Source: Streptomyces sp. CG1
Lineage (GTDB): Bacteria > Actinomycetota > Actinomycetes > Streptomycetales > Streptomycetaceae
DNA length: 64,000 nucleotides
Direction of reading: 5' to 3'
Assembly (NCBI RefSeq): GCF_041080625.1
Contig: NZ_CP163518.1
Coordinates: 7,743,501 to 7,807,500 of the forward strand
Made by a program: the position numbers and the translations under genes. The notes under the pieces are model-generated. The model did no database searches and was not told where the DNA came from. It saw nothing but the letters and a program-made list of their open reading frames with translations. Of this stretch, positions 52,159-60,164 are shown piece by piece (positions within the stretch are counted from its first letter, which is position 1; each line of letters starts with the position of its first letter).

Positions 52159-52745
52159 GTGATCTCACCCGTTCCCGCAGACCCGACCGTAGTGCACCCG
52201 ATGCCCGAGCAGCCGCGGGTGGTGCTGCTCAAGGCGCTGATCACCTCGTCGCTGATCGAGGTCGGAGAGTTCTCCTACTGCGACGATCCCGGTCACCTGA
52301 CCGCCTTCGAGACCCGCAACTTGCTGTACCACTACGGGACGGAAAAGCTGGTCATCGGGAAGTTCTGCGCACTGGGCGAGGGCGTGCGGTTCACCATGAA
52401 AGGCGCCAACCACCGTATGGACGGCCCCTCGACGTTCCCCATCCCCATCATGGACGGTTCCTGGTCCGAGCACTTCGACGTCATCACAGGCCGTGGTGGG
52501 CCATGATGTCTGGTTCGGATACCGGTCCATGGTGATGCCCGGCGTCCGCACCGGCCACGGAGCGATCACCGCTTCCGGATCCGTCATCGTCGACGACGTC
52601 CCCGACTACGGCATCGCCGGCGGCAACCCGGCCCGCCTCCTCTGTAGCCGCCGCTACAGCGACGCCGACATCAACCGCCTCGTCCAACTGGCCTAGTGGG
52701 ACTGGCCCCTCCAGCATTTCACCGGACACATCCGCAGAGTGGGTC
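52159..52745 (+). pseudogene. Vat-like acetyltransferase, inactivated (copy 1)
   Basis: GTG 52159, with AGGAAGG upstream, starts PTVVHPMPEQPRVVLLKALI. Left-handed beta-helix sequence follows: EKLVIGKFCALGEGVRFTMK and NHRMDGPSTFPI with the catalytic-type His. Near 52490 a short deletion, possibly between GTGG repeats, shifts frame before VGHDVWFGYRSMVMPGVRTG and AGGNPARLL. A TAG at 52694-52696 replaces the first Trp of the conserved AWWDWP. The intact paralogue follows at 52867. Confidence 0.82.
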
Positions 52746-52866
52746 ACCTCGCCCGGCCCCGAGAACGCCTGACAGCCCACCGCGTCAAGCCGATCCGGGC
52801 CATGCCCCGGCAACGCCCGGCCCGGACCGTGTGCGACATCCCGCAACCCGGCAAAGGACCTCGAAC

Positions 52867-53523
52867 TTGTCACCTGATCCGACCACCGTTCACCCGCTGC
52901 CCGCCCACGACCGCGTGGTGTTCCTCAAACCGCTGGTCACCTCACCGAACATCGCCGTGGGCGTGTACACGTACTACGACGATCCGAACGGCGCCACGGC
53001 CTTCGAGCACCAAAACGTCCTCTACGCCTACGGGCCGGAGCGCCTCATCATCGGCAAGTACTCCGCGATCGCCTCGGGAACCACATTCCTGATGGCCGGT
53101 GCCGAGCATCCGGCGATGGGGGTGTCCACGTACCCGTTCACCATGTTCGGCGGCCGGTGGGCAGAGCAGACCCTGGACATCGTCACCGCCATGCCCAGCC
53201 GCGGCGATACGGTCGTCGGCAACGACGTCTGGTTCGGCTACCAGACGACCGTCATGCCCGGCGTACGGATCGGCGACGGCGCCATCATCGCGGCCGGCTC
53301 CGTGGTCACCGCCGACATTTCGCCCTACACGATCGTCGGCGGCAACCCGGCCAGACCGATCCGGCAGCGCTTCGACGACGCCGACATCGAGCGGCTGCTG
53401 CGCGCCGCGTGGTGGGACTGGCCCGCCGACCTGGTCACCGAACACGCTCGCACCATCATGGCCGGAACCCCGGCCGACATCGAACACATCGCCACCGAGC
53501 ACGGTTTGGGGAAGCCCCTTTGA
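52867..53523 (+). CDS. Vat-like xenobiotic (streptogramin A) O-acetyltransferase
   Basis: A 218-residue left-handed beta-helix acetyltransferase of the Vat/CatB family. VVFLKPLVTSPNIAVGVYTY, YYDDPNGATAFEHQNVLY, LIIGKYSAIASGTTFLMAGA, EHPAMG (catalytic His region), VVGNDVWFGYQTTVMPGVRI and IVGGNPARPIRQRF follow the Vat pattern closely. Vat enzymes acetylate group A streptogramins; CatB relatives acetylate chloramphenicol. The neighbouring Vgb-like gene favours streptogramins. The start is TTG 52867 with AAAGGA eight bases upstream. Its stop overlaps the vgb start. Confidence 0.82.
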   Translation: MSPDPTTVHPLPAHDRVVFLKPLVTSPNIAVGVYTYYDDPNGATAFEHQNVLYAYGPERLIIGKYSAIASGTTFLMAGAEHPAMGVSTYPFTMFGGRWAEQTLDIVTAMPSRGDTVVGNDVWFGYQTTVMPGVRIGDGAIIAAGSVVTADISPYTIVGGNPARPIRQRFDDADIERLLRAAWWDWPADLVTEHARTIMAGTPADIEHIATEHGLGKPL

Positions 53524-54428
53524 GTCATGTGACCCAGGTATCCGTCGAAGAGCACAGGGTGGCCGACAGCGAGGCCGGACCCTACGCCCTCACCACGGGA
53601 CCGGACGGCGCGCTGTGGTTCACCCTCGTCCACAGCGGCCGGATCGGCCGGATCGTCCCCGGCGAGGAGCCGACGAGCCACCGGCTCGACCCCGCCTGCG
53701 GGCCGACCATCATCACACCCGAACCCGACGGCGCACTGTGGTTCACCGAGTACCGAGCCGACCGGATCGGGCGGATCACCACCGACGGCATCATCGACGA
53801 ATTCGACGTGCCCACCCCCGGCTGCGGACCCTTCGGCATCGCGACGGGACCCGACGGCGCGCTGTGGTTCACCGAGACCGCCTCCGACCACATCGGCCGC
53901 ATCACCGTCGACGGCCACATCACCGAGTTCCCGCTCCCGGTCACAGGCGCATTCCCCTCAGCGATCACCGCCGGTGACGACGAGGCGATGTGGTTCACCC
54001 TCAACCAGGGGAACGCCATCGGTCGGATCGACATGAACGGTGCGATCACACTCCATCCCCTGCCGACAAAGGCCGCAGCACCGGTGGGAATCGCCGCAGG
54101 CCGCGAGGGAACTCTGTGGTTCGTCGAGATCGCCGCCGGTCAGATCGGCCGGATCACTCCCGACGGGCACATCACCGAGTTCCCGCTGCCCGACCGCACC
54201 GCCCGACCGCACGCCGTCACCGTCGACGGCGAGGGCACCGTCTGGTTCACCGAATGGGGAGGCAACCGCGTCGGCACGATCACCCCCGACGGCTCCCTGA
54301 CCGTCCACGACCTGCCCACCCCCCACTCCGAACCACACGGCATCACCGTCGGTCCCGACGACGCCCTGTGGACCGCACTGGAGATCGGCGCACTCGCCCG
54401 CATCACCCCAGCGAACAGCGCCCCCTGA
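53520..54428 (+). CDS. Virginiamycin B lyase-like beta-propeller (Vgb family)
   Basis: A 302-residue seven-bladed propeller with repeated DGALWFTE..xxRIGRI..DG blades, the Vgb pattern. RPHAV and EPHGI near the C terminus match the remembered catalytic His and Glu-x-His of staphylococcal Vgb. Vgb linearises group B streptogramins by breaking the ester bond without hydrolysis. I favour TTG 53520, which overlaps the upstream stop (TTGA) and has GGGGAAG upstream; GTG 53529 is possible. Paired with the Vat-like gene it would cover both streptogramin components. Confidence 0.82.
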   Translation: MSHVTQVSVEEHRVADSEAGPYALTTGPDGALWFTLVHSGRIGRIVPGEEPTSHRLDPACGPTIITPEPDGALWFTEYRADRIGRITTDGIIDEFDVPTPGCGPFGIATGPDGALWFTETASDHIGRITVDGHITEFPLPVTGAFPSAITAGDDEAMWFTLNQGNAIGRIDMNGAITLHPLPTKAAAPVGIAAGREGTLWFVEIAAGQIGRITPDGHITEFPLPDRTARPHAVTVDGEGTVWFTEWGGNRVGTITPDGSLTVHDLPTPHSEPHGITVGPDDALWTALEIGALARITPANSAP

Positions 54429-54492
54429 CCCGGCTTCCCCCTCACACACCAAGAGCAGCGGTCGCCCCTACGGCGGCCGGAGAGGAACCTCC

Positions 54493-54840
54493 ATGAAATA
54501 CGCACTCGTGATCTTCGAAACGGACGAGTCACGCCGCCGGATCCAGGCCGACCGGGCCGGATACCGCAAGGAATACGAAGGCTGGATCGGCAGCCTCGCC
54601 GCCGCCGGGAAACTGGTCGGCGGCGAGGCCCTGGAGACCGAGCACATCACTCCCGCGACGGTGCGCACAACGGCCAACGGCACATCAGCAGTGACCGACG
54701 GGCCCGCGCAGGCCGGCGAGGAGACCCTCGGCGGCTGGTTCATCATCGAGGTGGTCGACCGCGAGGAAGCCCTCGAACTGGCCAAGAGTCTCCCCACCCC
54801 GGAGACCATCGAGATCCGCCCGGTCCTCGAATCCGCCTGA
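54493..54840 (+). CDS. YCII/DGPF-domain protein
   Basis: A 115-residue single-domain protein of the YCII-related (PhnB-like/DGPF) family. MKYALVIFETDESRR, WIGSLAAAGKLVGGEAL, VTDGPAQAGEETLGGWFIIE and EALELAKSLPT are its landmarks. Such proteins often sit beside sigma factors or detoxification genes; biochemical role unknown. AGAGGAA precedes the ATG. It is the last gene of the monooxygenase-vat-vgb unit. Confidence 0.85.
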   Translation: MKYALVIFETDESRRRIQADRAGYRKEYEGWIGSLAAAGKLVGGEALETEHITPATVRTTANGTSAVTDGPAQAGEETLGGWFIIEVVDREEALELAKSLPTPETIEIRPVLESA

Positions 54841-55042
54841 ACAACACTGGGGACCGGCCCGATGGCACAGCGCCCGGCCACGAGGACGCCGCTGTCGTGC
54901 CGTCCGGCTTCGCCTGATCATGCCGCCTGGCCGTAGCCGTCCGAGGCGGGCAGGCCATCGTCGCGCGGCGAGGCGAATGCTGTCGTCTGCGGGCGTCAGT
55001 TGGCGAACGGTCGCCGTCACCAGTCGGGTTCGAACACAGTGC
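54841..55042. other. Intergenic region left of the IS insertion
   Basis: About 200 bp without a supported gene between the YCII gene and the insertion sequence. Confidence 0.5.
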
Positions 55043-55047
55043 TTGGT

Positions 55048-56668
55048 CTTGTGATTTATCCAGCGGCCCCGAACAGGCGGACCTGGTGATCACTCGTCCG
55101 GGTGTTCCCGGCACAGCGGCACGGCCTTCGCGTGATCCTGAACTCGACCAAGAGAAACAGGACTTGACGCGAAGGCCGTAGTGATGAGTGTGGTGGAACA
55201 AGGCGTGCAGTGCGAGCCGCTCGTGGAACTGTCACGCTTCCGGGGGGTCTTCTACGACTGCCTGACCGGACGGCGCGACGCGCTGTTCGAACTCACCGAC
55301 GCCGTGCTGTGCACCGACGGCCCGGTGAAGACCCTGGTCGGCCTGGCGCTCGCACCTGAGCACCGGCGCGGGCACGGCGCCCTGTACGGCGCGCTGAACC
55401 GAGGCCGCCTCGATGTCGATCGGCTGCGGACCGCGCTGGTCGGCCTGCCGCTGCCCCGCGCCGCCGGCGGCCGCCTGGTGCTGGCGGTGGATGTCTCGCC
55501 ATGGCTGCGGCCCGACGCCGCCACGAGCGACGCCCGCTCGTTCTGCCACACCTACGGCCGAGGCGACGCCAAGCACCAGATGATCCCGGGCTGGCCCTAC
55601 GCCTGGATCGTCGCCCTGGAATCGGGCCGGACCTCGTGGGTCGCCCCGCTGGACGTGGTGCGGCTGCGGCCGGGCGACGACCTCGCCGCGGTGACCGCCG
55701 CGCAACTGCGGGACCTGGTCGAACGCCTGATTGCCGCCGACCAGTGGAGCCCGGGCGAACCGTCGGTGTTGATCGTGGCCGACGCCGGCTACGACGTGAT
55801 GCGGCTGGCCTACCTGCTGCGCGACCTGCCCGTGGAGATTCTGGGACGTCTGCGCTCGGACCGGGTGATGCGCCGCCCGGCGCCGACCCGTGCGGAGTTC
55901 GCCCTGGCCAACCCGGCCGGCGGGCGGCCGCCCAAGCACGGGAGCGAGTTCATCTTCAAGGACAGCCGGACCTGGGGCGCCCCGGACGCGTAGACGAAGT
56001 CCGAGACCACTCGCTACGGCACCGCGCATGCCCAGAGCTGGGACCGGCTCCATCCCGAGCTGCAAGGGCGCGCCGCCTGGCGGGACCACCCCGGCCAGCT
56101 CCCGATCATCGAGGGCACCGTCATCCGCCTCCAGGTCGACCACCTGCCCAGTGGCGGTGACCCCAAGCCGCTGTGGCTGTGGTGGTCACGGCCCGCAGCC
56201 GGCTCGGCGGAGACCGATCTGGCCTGGCAGGCCTTCCTGCGCAGGTTCGACATCGAGCATTTCTTCAGGATGATCAAGCAGACACTCGGCTGGACCGCTC
56301 CGAGACTGCGGGAAGCCGAAGCGGCGGATCGCTGGACCTGGCTGATCACCGCCGCCTACACCCAGCTCCGCCTCGCCCGCTCTTTGGCAACCGACTTGCG
56401 ACGGCCGTGGGAGAAGCCAGCCGAACCGAACAGGCTCACCCCCGCCCGGGTGCGGCGCGGGTTCCGACACCTGCACGGCAGAACCTCGACGCCCAGCCGC
56501 AGTGCCGAAACCCTCCCGGCCCGGCCCCGGGCGTCCGGCCGGTTCGAAGAATCGTCGCTCTGCGAACCGCTACGAGGTGGGCCTGCTCCTGGCCACCGGC
56601 GAGTCCTACCGCCGACCGGCTCACCACAAGGTCGGCACCAAACCACGCCGCACCGGATAAATCACAAG
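55048..56668. mobile_element. Insertion sequence with 14-bp inverted repeats and 5-bp target duplication
   Basis: Ends are CTTGTGATTTATCC (55048-55061) and its exact complement (56655-56668). Both flanks carry TTGGT (55043-55047 and 56669-56673), a clean 5-bp target duplication. The element is 1621 bp long and holds one DDE transposase gene, now carrying a nonsense codon and frame changes. The insertion point is 10-20 bp from the broken end of an IS5 remnant. Confidence 0.85.
55181..56660 (+). pseudogene. DDE transposase of the 55048-56668 IS, inactivated
   Basis: Encodes an IS4/IS701-like transposase of about 490 residues. LVLAVDVSPWLRPDA (first Asp), VLIVADAGYDVMRLAYLL (second Asp) and FDIEHFFRMIKQTLGW (Glu) form the DDE core. 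TAG at 55991-55993 interrupts the frame after TWGAPDA; the same frame continues beyond with TTRYGTAHAQSWDRLHPEL. Near 56480-56550 the frame changes to reach the true C terminus NRYEVGLLLATGESYRRPAH and TAA at 56658-56660. Target duplication is intact, so decay postdates insertion. Confidence 0.85.
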
Positions 56669-56683
56669 TTGGTGCGTCGTGAA

Positions 56684-57114
56684 TCAACTGCCAGGCCGCG
56701 TTTGCGGCCTGGGACTTTTTGCCGCGTCCCTTCCGGTGGTGTCGACGGGCACCCCGGCGGCGGCGTGCAGGCTCTGGGTGTCGAGCACCACCAGGCTCGG
56801 GTCGGCCTTGCGCCCCGGCTCTCGCAGACCTGCCAACGCAGCAGGTCGTGGCTGGTCTGGTCGGTGCCGTCGTCGCGCCACCTGTAGAAGTAGTACTTCA
56901 CCGCTCCGACCGGGTGCAGGTCGTGGGGGAGGTAGTCCCACTGGCAGCCGGTACGGGACTGGTAGAGCAGGGCGTTGACGATTTCCCGCATCTCGTAGGC
57001 GCCTTGGTGGCCGCTGACGGAGGGATGCTGAGCCTTCCAGGAGGCGATGACGTGCTCGATCAGGGCCCACCGCTCGTCGGATAAGTCGCTCTTGTAGGGC
57101 TGGCGGTCGCTCAC
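56684..57114 (-). pseudogene. IS5-family transposase, truncated and frameshifted
   Basis: GTG 57114 starts SDRQPYKSDLSDERWALIEH, then REIVNALLYQSRTGCQWDYL and YYFYRWRDDGTDQTSHDLLR, the N-terminal IS5/IS1647-like domain. Frame changes give ADPSLVVLDTQSLHAAAGVP (first Asp of DDE) and VPGRKRGLAVD, after which similarity ends. The second half of the gene is missing; the IS at 55048 sits a few bases beyond the break. Confidence 0.8.
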
Positions 57115-57308
57115 GAGGAACACTCCAGCACGACAGGACTCTCCGATCAGCCCCGATACGCCTGTGCCACACATTCCAGCGACGAAAAATGTGACATCAC
57201 GTCACATACCGCCCTCTCACGCCTCGACACCCTCCGCTTCTCCTCGCGCCACCGTGAAAAGACCAGCAGAGTCACTCCGGGGACGCCTCAGCGTTCCCAG
57301 TCCCCCTG

Positions 57309-57941
57309 TCAGCCCACGTGGAGATCGAAGTTGGTCACGTACCAGGCGCCTCCGATCTTGGTGGACTCCACGTTGGCGTTCAACTGCCCTGGCTTCACTC
57401 CGGTGGAGTTGGACAGGATGATCTTGTCGAGAGTCTGTCCGCCGACGGTGACCTTGTCGGCGGGCACCATCGCTTTGTCGCCGGTGAGCGGCACCTGCGC
57501 GACTTCCACCTGCGGGGTGCCCGTGGACGCCTTGGGCGTGAACGTTGTGCGGAACTTCCCGACGCTGTCCAGCATTTGCCGCACCTCGGGCGTGTTGCTG
57601 TTGCACATGGCCGGGGTGTCGACCCGAGCGGGCGACGAATCGGTGGCCGGGAGTGCCATCACCAGGCACGCCTGCTTCGGCTGGCCCTTGATGATCGCGG
57701 CCACCCACGCGGCAACCGCCCCCTGGGCCGTCGGCTGGCGTTCGGTCGAGGCCGGCGAGGCTGTCGAACCGTTCCCCTCCTGTGATTTTTGGGGGTCAGC
57801 CGTCGACCTGCTCGCCGTCGGTTTCTTGTCCGCGGCGGAGTCCGTGCCCTTTGTGCAGCCCGTGACACCCGCGAGCGCCGCCACCAGCGCAACCCCGGCG
57901 ATCCGACGGACGGCCTTGTTCCTGTTGCTCTCTGACATCAC
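57309..57941 (-). CDS. Secreted lipoprotein (paralogue B)
   Basis: A 210-residue lipoprotein, same length as the one at 38146 and highly similar along its whole length. RNKAVRRIAGVALVAALAG, lipobox TGC, a Ser/Thr linker, then GAVAAWVAAIIKGQPKQACL and MCNSNTPEVRQMLDSVGKFR. GTG 57941 is used because the paralogue also begins with GTG at that position. It lies convergent to the IS5 remnant and downstream of the type VII-associated lectin protein gene, in the same direction. Confidence 0.83.
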   Translation of the reverse strand: MMSESNRNKAVRRIAGVALVAALAGVTGCTKGTDSAADKKPTASRSTADPQKSQEGNGSTASPASTERQPTAQGAVAAWVAAIIKGQPKQACLVMALPATDSSPARVDTPAMCNSNTPEVRQMLDSVGKFRTTFTPKASTGTPQVEVAQVPLTGDKAMVPADKVTVGGQTLDKIILSNSTGVKPGQLNANVESTKIGGAWYVTNFDLHVG

Positions 57942-58060
57942 TTTGTGAGCCTTTCATTAGGCACTCGTATGGGTCTGTGCCACCCCGGGGCATTGCTCGC
58001 CGAGGTGCTGGGATGGGAATGGAGGTCAAAGGGTTCAATGTCTTCGCGTTCACGCGCGCC
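57942..58060 (-). repeat. Leader segment shared with lipoprotein paralogue A
   Basis: Read on the minus strand, GACATTGAACCCTTTGACC through GGGGTGGCACAGACCC and ATGAAAGGCTCACAAAGTG parallels the leader at 38034-38145. It fills most of the gap between the lectin-domain gene and lipoprotein B. Confidence 0.65.
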
Positions 58061-58079
58061 GTGCAGGTGGTGGCGGCCT

Positions 58080-59537
58080 TCAGCCTCGCTTGAAGACCTC
58101 GGACGCGCTGTTGTTGCAGGTCGCCAGTTGGATTCCCCCGCCGCCCTTGACCGCGTTGACACACATATTGGCCTGTGTGGCGTAGAGGGTGTTGTTGCGG
58201 AGGCGGAACTGCTGTGCCGCGTTGCCATCGCATTTTGCGATCTGCACGATCGTGCCGGCGGTGGTGCCGGCCCCTGCGGCGTCCATGCACAGGTCATTCG
58301 TCCGGATCGTGCCGTCCGAGGCGAAGTCCCAGTGCTGGGTGGCGTCGCCGTCGCACGTCCACAGGACCAGCGGTGTGCCGTAGGTGCCTGCTGTTCCGCT
58401 GAGGCACTTGCCGGTGCCCGGGTTTGCCAGCCGTACGCTTGACGCGCTCGACGCCCGGCCCGGGGCGGACGGTGGAGTGGTGGCTCCTCGGGACACTCCG
58501 GGGTTGCCGGAGGCATGGCCTACGGGGGCGGAGGGTGACGAGGAGTCCCTCAGGGTGAGAAACAGGGCAGTGCCCAGCAGACATGCGACGGCCACACTCG
58601 CGGCGACGGCCCATGGGCGGGTGAACCGCCTCTCGGTGCGCTGGCTTGCGGGTGCGGTGCCGCCGACCGGGCGTCCGGCAGGATCGGCGTCGGTGTCCTC
58701 ATGGGCGGGCGGGTCCTCTTCCGCGTTCAGCCGGTGTGCCACGCGCTCGTCCAGGAGGCCGGTGTCCACGAGGCCGTTGAGGTCGATGGTGAAACGCCAC
58801 CGAGGGTGCTCGACCCGGCCGACGACGACCACCGACCATCGCCCCTCCGGATCGTTGGCCAGCGTGTAGACGCGTTCGCGGTCCCGGCCGCCGGGCATAC
58901 CGGCCAGCAGCAGCACGCCGCCGGCCTTGTCGGCCAGTGCTGACTCGGCCTCGGCCAGCGTCTTGGCCTCGGTCGATCCGGCCGGATCCGTGGTGCCTGG
59001 CTTGAACCCTATGCGGATCACCCGCACGCCTCGGGACCACGGGCTCGTGGTGAGCTCGCGAGTCCAGTCCTGAGCCAGGATTCTGGCCTGCCGGGCGTCG
59101 CCTTCCAGAGCGATGATCCCACCCGCCTGGCCGAGGTTGAGCAGAACGAAGCCCTTGCTGCTGTTGCCGATCGACACCAGCTGGGGGTACGGCTCCCGCA
59201 GCGACTCCGCCACACTCGCGTTCTGCACCCAGCGCAGCGGTGCGTGCCACGTCCGGTCTCCGGGATCGGCGGTCCACCCGGCGGGGGGCCGCTCGTCGGG
59301 GGCCTTCAGATGGAACCGGACCGTGTCGGTCCCGACGACGACCGCGTGGGCCACGGGGACGCCGCGGTTCGCGCGCTCGCAGGAGGTGGCCAGGACACGC
59401 ACCACCCTGTCCACGGTCCACGAACCGTGATCGGCACGGGTGGCCGGCCCCGATCGCGGCTCGGCCTTTCGCGACCGACGTAGTCGGGCAAACCGGTTCC
59501 CGCGGCGAGGGTCGGCGGATCGGCTCGGCACAGTCAC
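58080..59537 (-). CDS. Type VII secretion-associated membrane protein with ricin-type lectin domain
   Basis: A 485-residue single-pass protein. Residues 35-285 are a cytoplasmic domain with SIGNSSKGFVLLNLGQAGGI and GGVLLLAGMPGGRDRERVYT, of the kind found beside Streptomyces ESX genes. One helix spans about 312-333 (WAVAASVAVACLLGTALFLTL). After a Ser/Pro linker, residues 368-485 form a beta-trefoil lectin with GKCLSGTAGTYGTPLVLWTC, QHWDF and paired cysteines, placed outside the cell. GTG 59537 has GAGGAG upstream. Divergent from the esx-eccC genes. Confidence 0.75.
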   Translation of the reverse strand: MTVPSRSADPRRGNRFARLRRSRKAEPRSGPATRADHGSWTVDRVVRVLATSCERANRGVPVAHAVVVGTDTVRFHLKAPDERPPAGWTADPGDRTWHAPLRWVQNASVAESLREPYPQLVSIGNSSKGFVLLNLGQAGGIIALEGDARQARILAQDWTRELTTSPWSRGVRVIRIGFKPGTTDPAGSTEAKTLAEAESALADKAGGVLLLAGMPGGRDRERVYTLANDPEGRWSVVVVGRVEHPRWRFTIDLNGLVDTGLLDERVAHRLNAEEDPPAHEDTDADPAGRPVGGTAPASQRTERRFTRPWAVAASVAVACLLGTALFLTLRDSSSPSAPVGHASGNPGVSRGATTPPSAPGRASSASSVRLANPGTGKCLSGTAGTYGTPLVLWTCDGDATQHWDFASDGTIRTNDLCMDAAGAGTTAGTIVQIAKCDGNAAQQFRLRNNTLYATQANMCVNAVKGGGGIQLATCNNSASEVFKRG

Positions 59538-59640
59538 CTTTGTCTCCTCGGCTTTCGGCGGCCGGTCGGTGTGGGGGAATTCCCGTTGCCTACAGCGTCC
59601 AGAGAGGCGTTACGAGGCGTCAACACCGGGACAGCGACGG

Positions 59641-59660
59641 CTTGGGCCCTAGGGCCCAAG
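59641..59660. promoter_or_regulatory. Perfect 20-bp palindrome upstream of the esx-like gene
   Basis: CTTGGGCCCTAGGGCCCAAG is fully self-complementary. It lies in the divergent promoter region between the lectin-domain gene and the WXG100-like gene, 112 bp upstream of the latter. It could be a dimeric regulator site; a TAGCAT -10-like element follows near 59700. Confidence 0.5.
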
Positions 59661-59771
59661 GCCGACGGCGGAGTTCTGGACCGTCACCGGGCCCGTTCCT
59701 AGCATCGACCGCGTCCGTGCCGAACGCCGCTGCCTACAGAACGTTCGGCGACACCAGAAAGGGCACACACC

Positions 59772-60074
59772 ATGGCGAATGTGAACGTCACCTATCAGGA
59801 GATGTCGGACACCGCGTCCAAGATGCGCAACAACAAGGCTGACATCGACAGCAAGCTCTCCGACTGCAAGAGCATCGTCGACAGCCTGACCGGCAACGGC
59901 TTCGTCACCGAGCAGGCATCGGGCAAGTTCGACGAGGTGCACACCGAGTTCGTCAACTCGGCCAACAAGGCCATGGAGACCCTGGAGCAACTGTCGCAGT
60001 GGCTCGACAAGGCCGTGTCCGCGATTCAGGACATGGACACCCAGCTCTCCGGCTCCCTCAACCAGGGCCACTAG
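59772..60074 (+). CDS. WXG100-family ESX protein
   Basis: A 100-residue helical hairpin protein, the size typical of EsxA/EsxB. Helix 1 runs from about 8 to 40, the turn is LTGNGF (residues 39-44), and helix 2 from 46 to 90 with QASGKFDEVHTEFVNSANKA. The Trp of the WXG turn is absent, which some Streptomyces and Bacillus members also show. It is a likely substrate or co-substrate of the EccC ATPase encoded 90 bp downstream. Confidence 0.85.
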   Translation: MANVNVTYQEMSDTASKMRNNKADIDSKLSDCKSIVDSLTGNGFVTEQASGKFDEVHTEFVNSANKAMETLEQLSQWLDKAVSAIQDMDTQLSGSLNQGH

Positions 60075-60164
60075 CCGCCTCGCAGGCGGCCGGCTCCGCA
60101 CACATGCCCCGCGCCAGCCGTGCCATCGGCGCGGGCACCCCTGACACATGAGGGATGGGGAAAC

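Noticed and set aside
55181..55993. A complete 270-residue transposase
   Set aside because: The same frame continues past TAG 55991-55993 with the glutamate of the DDE triad, so the short frame is a truncated product.
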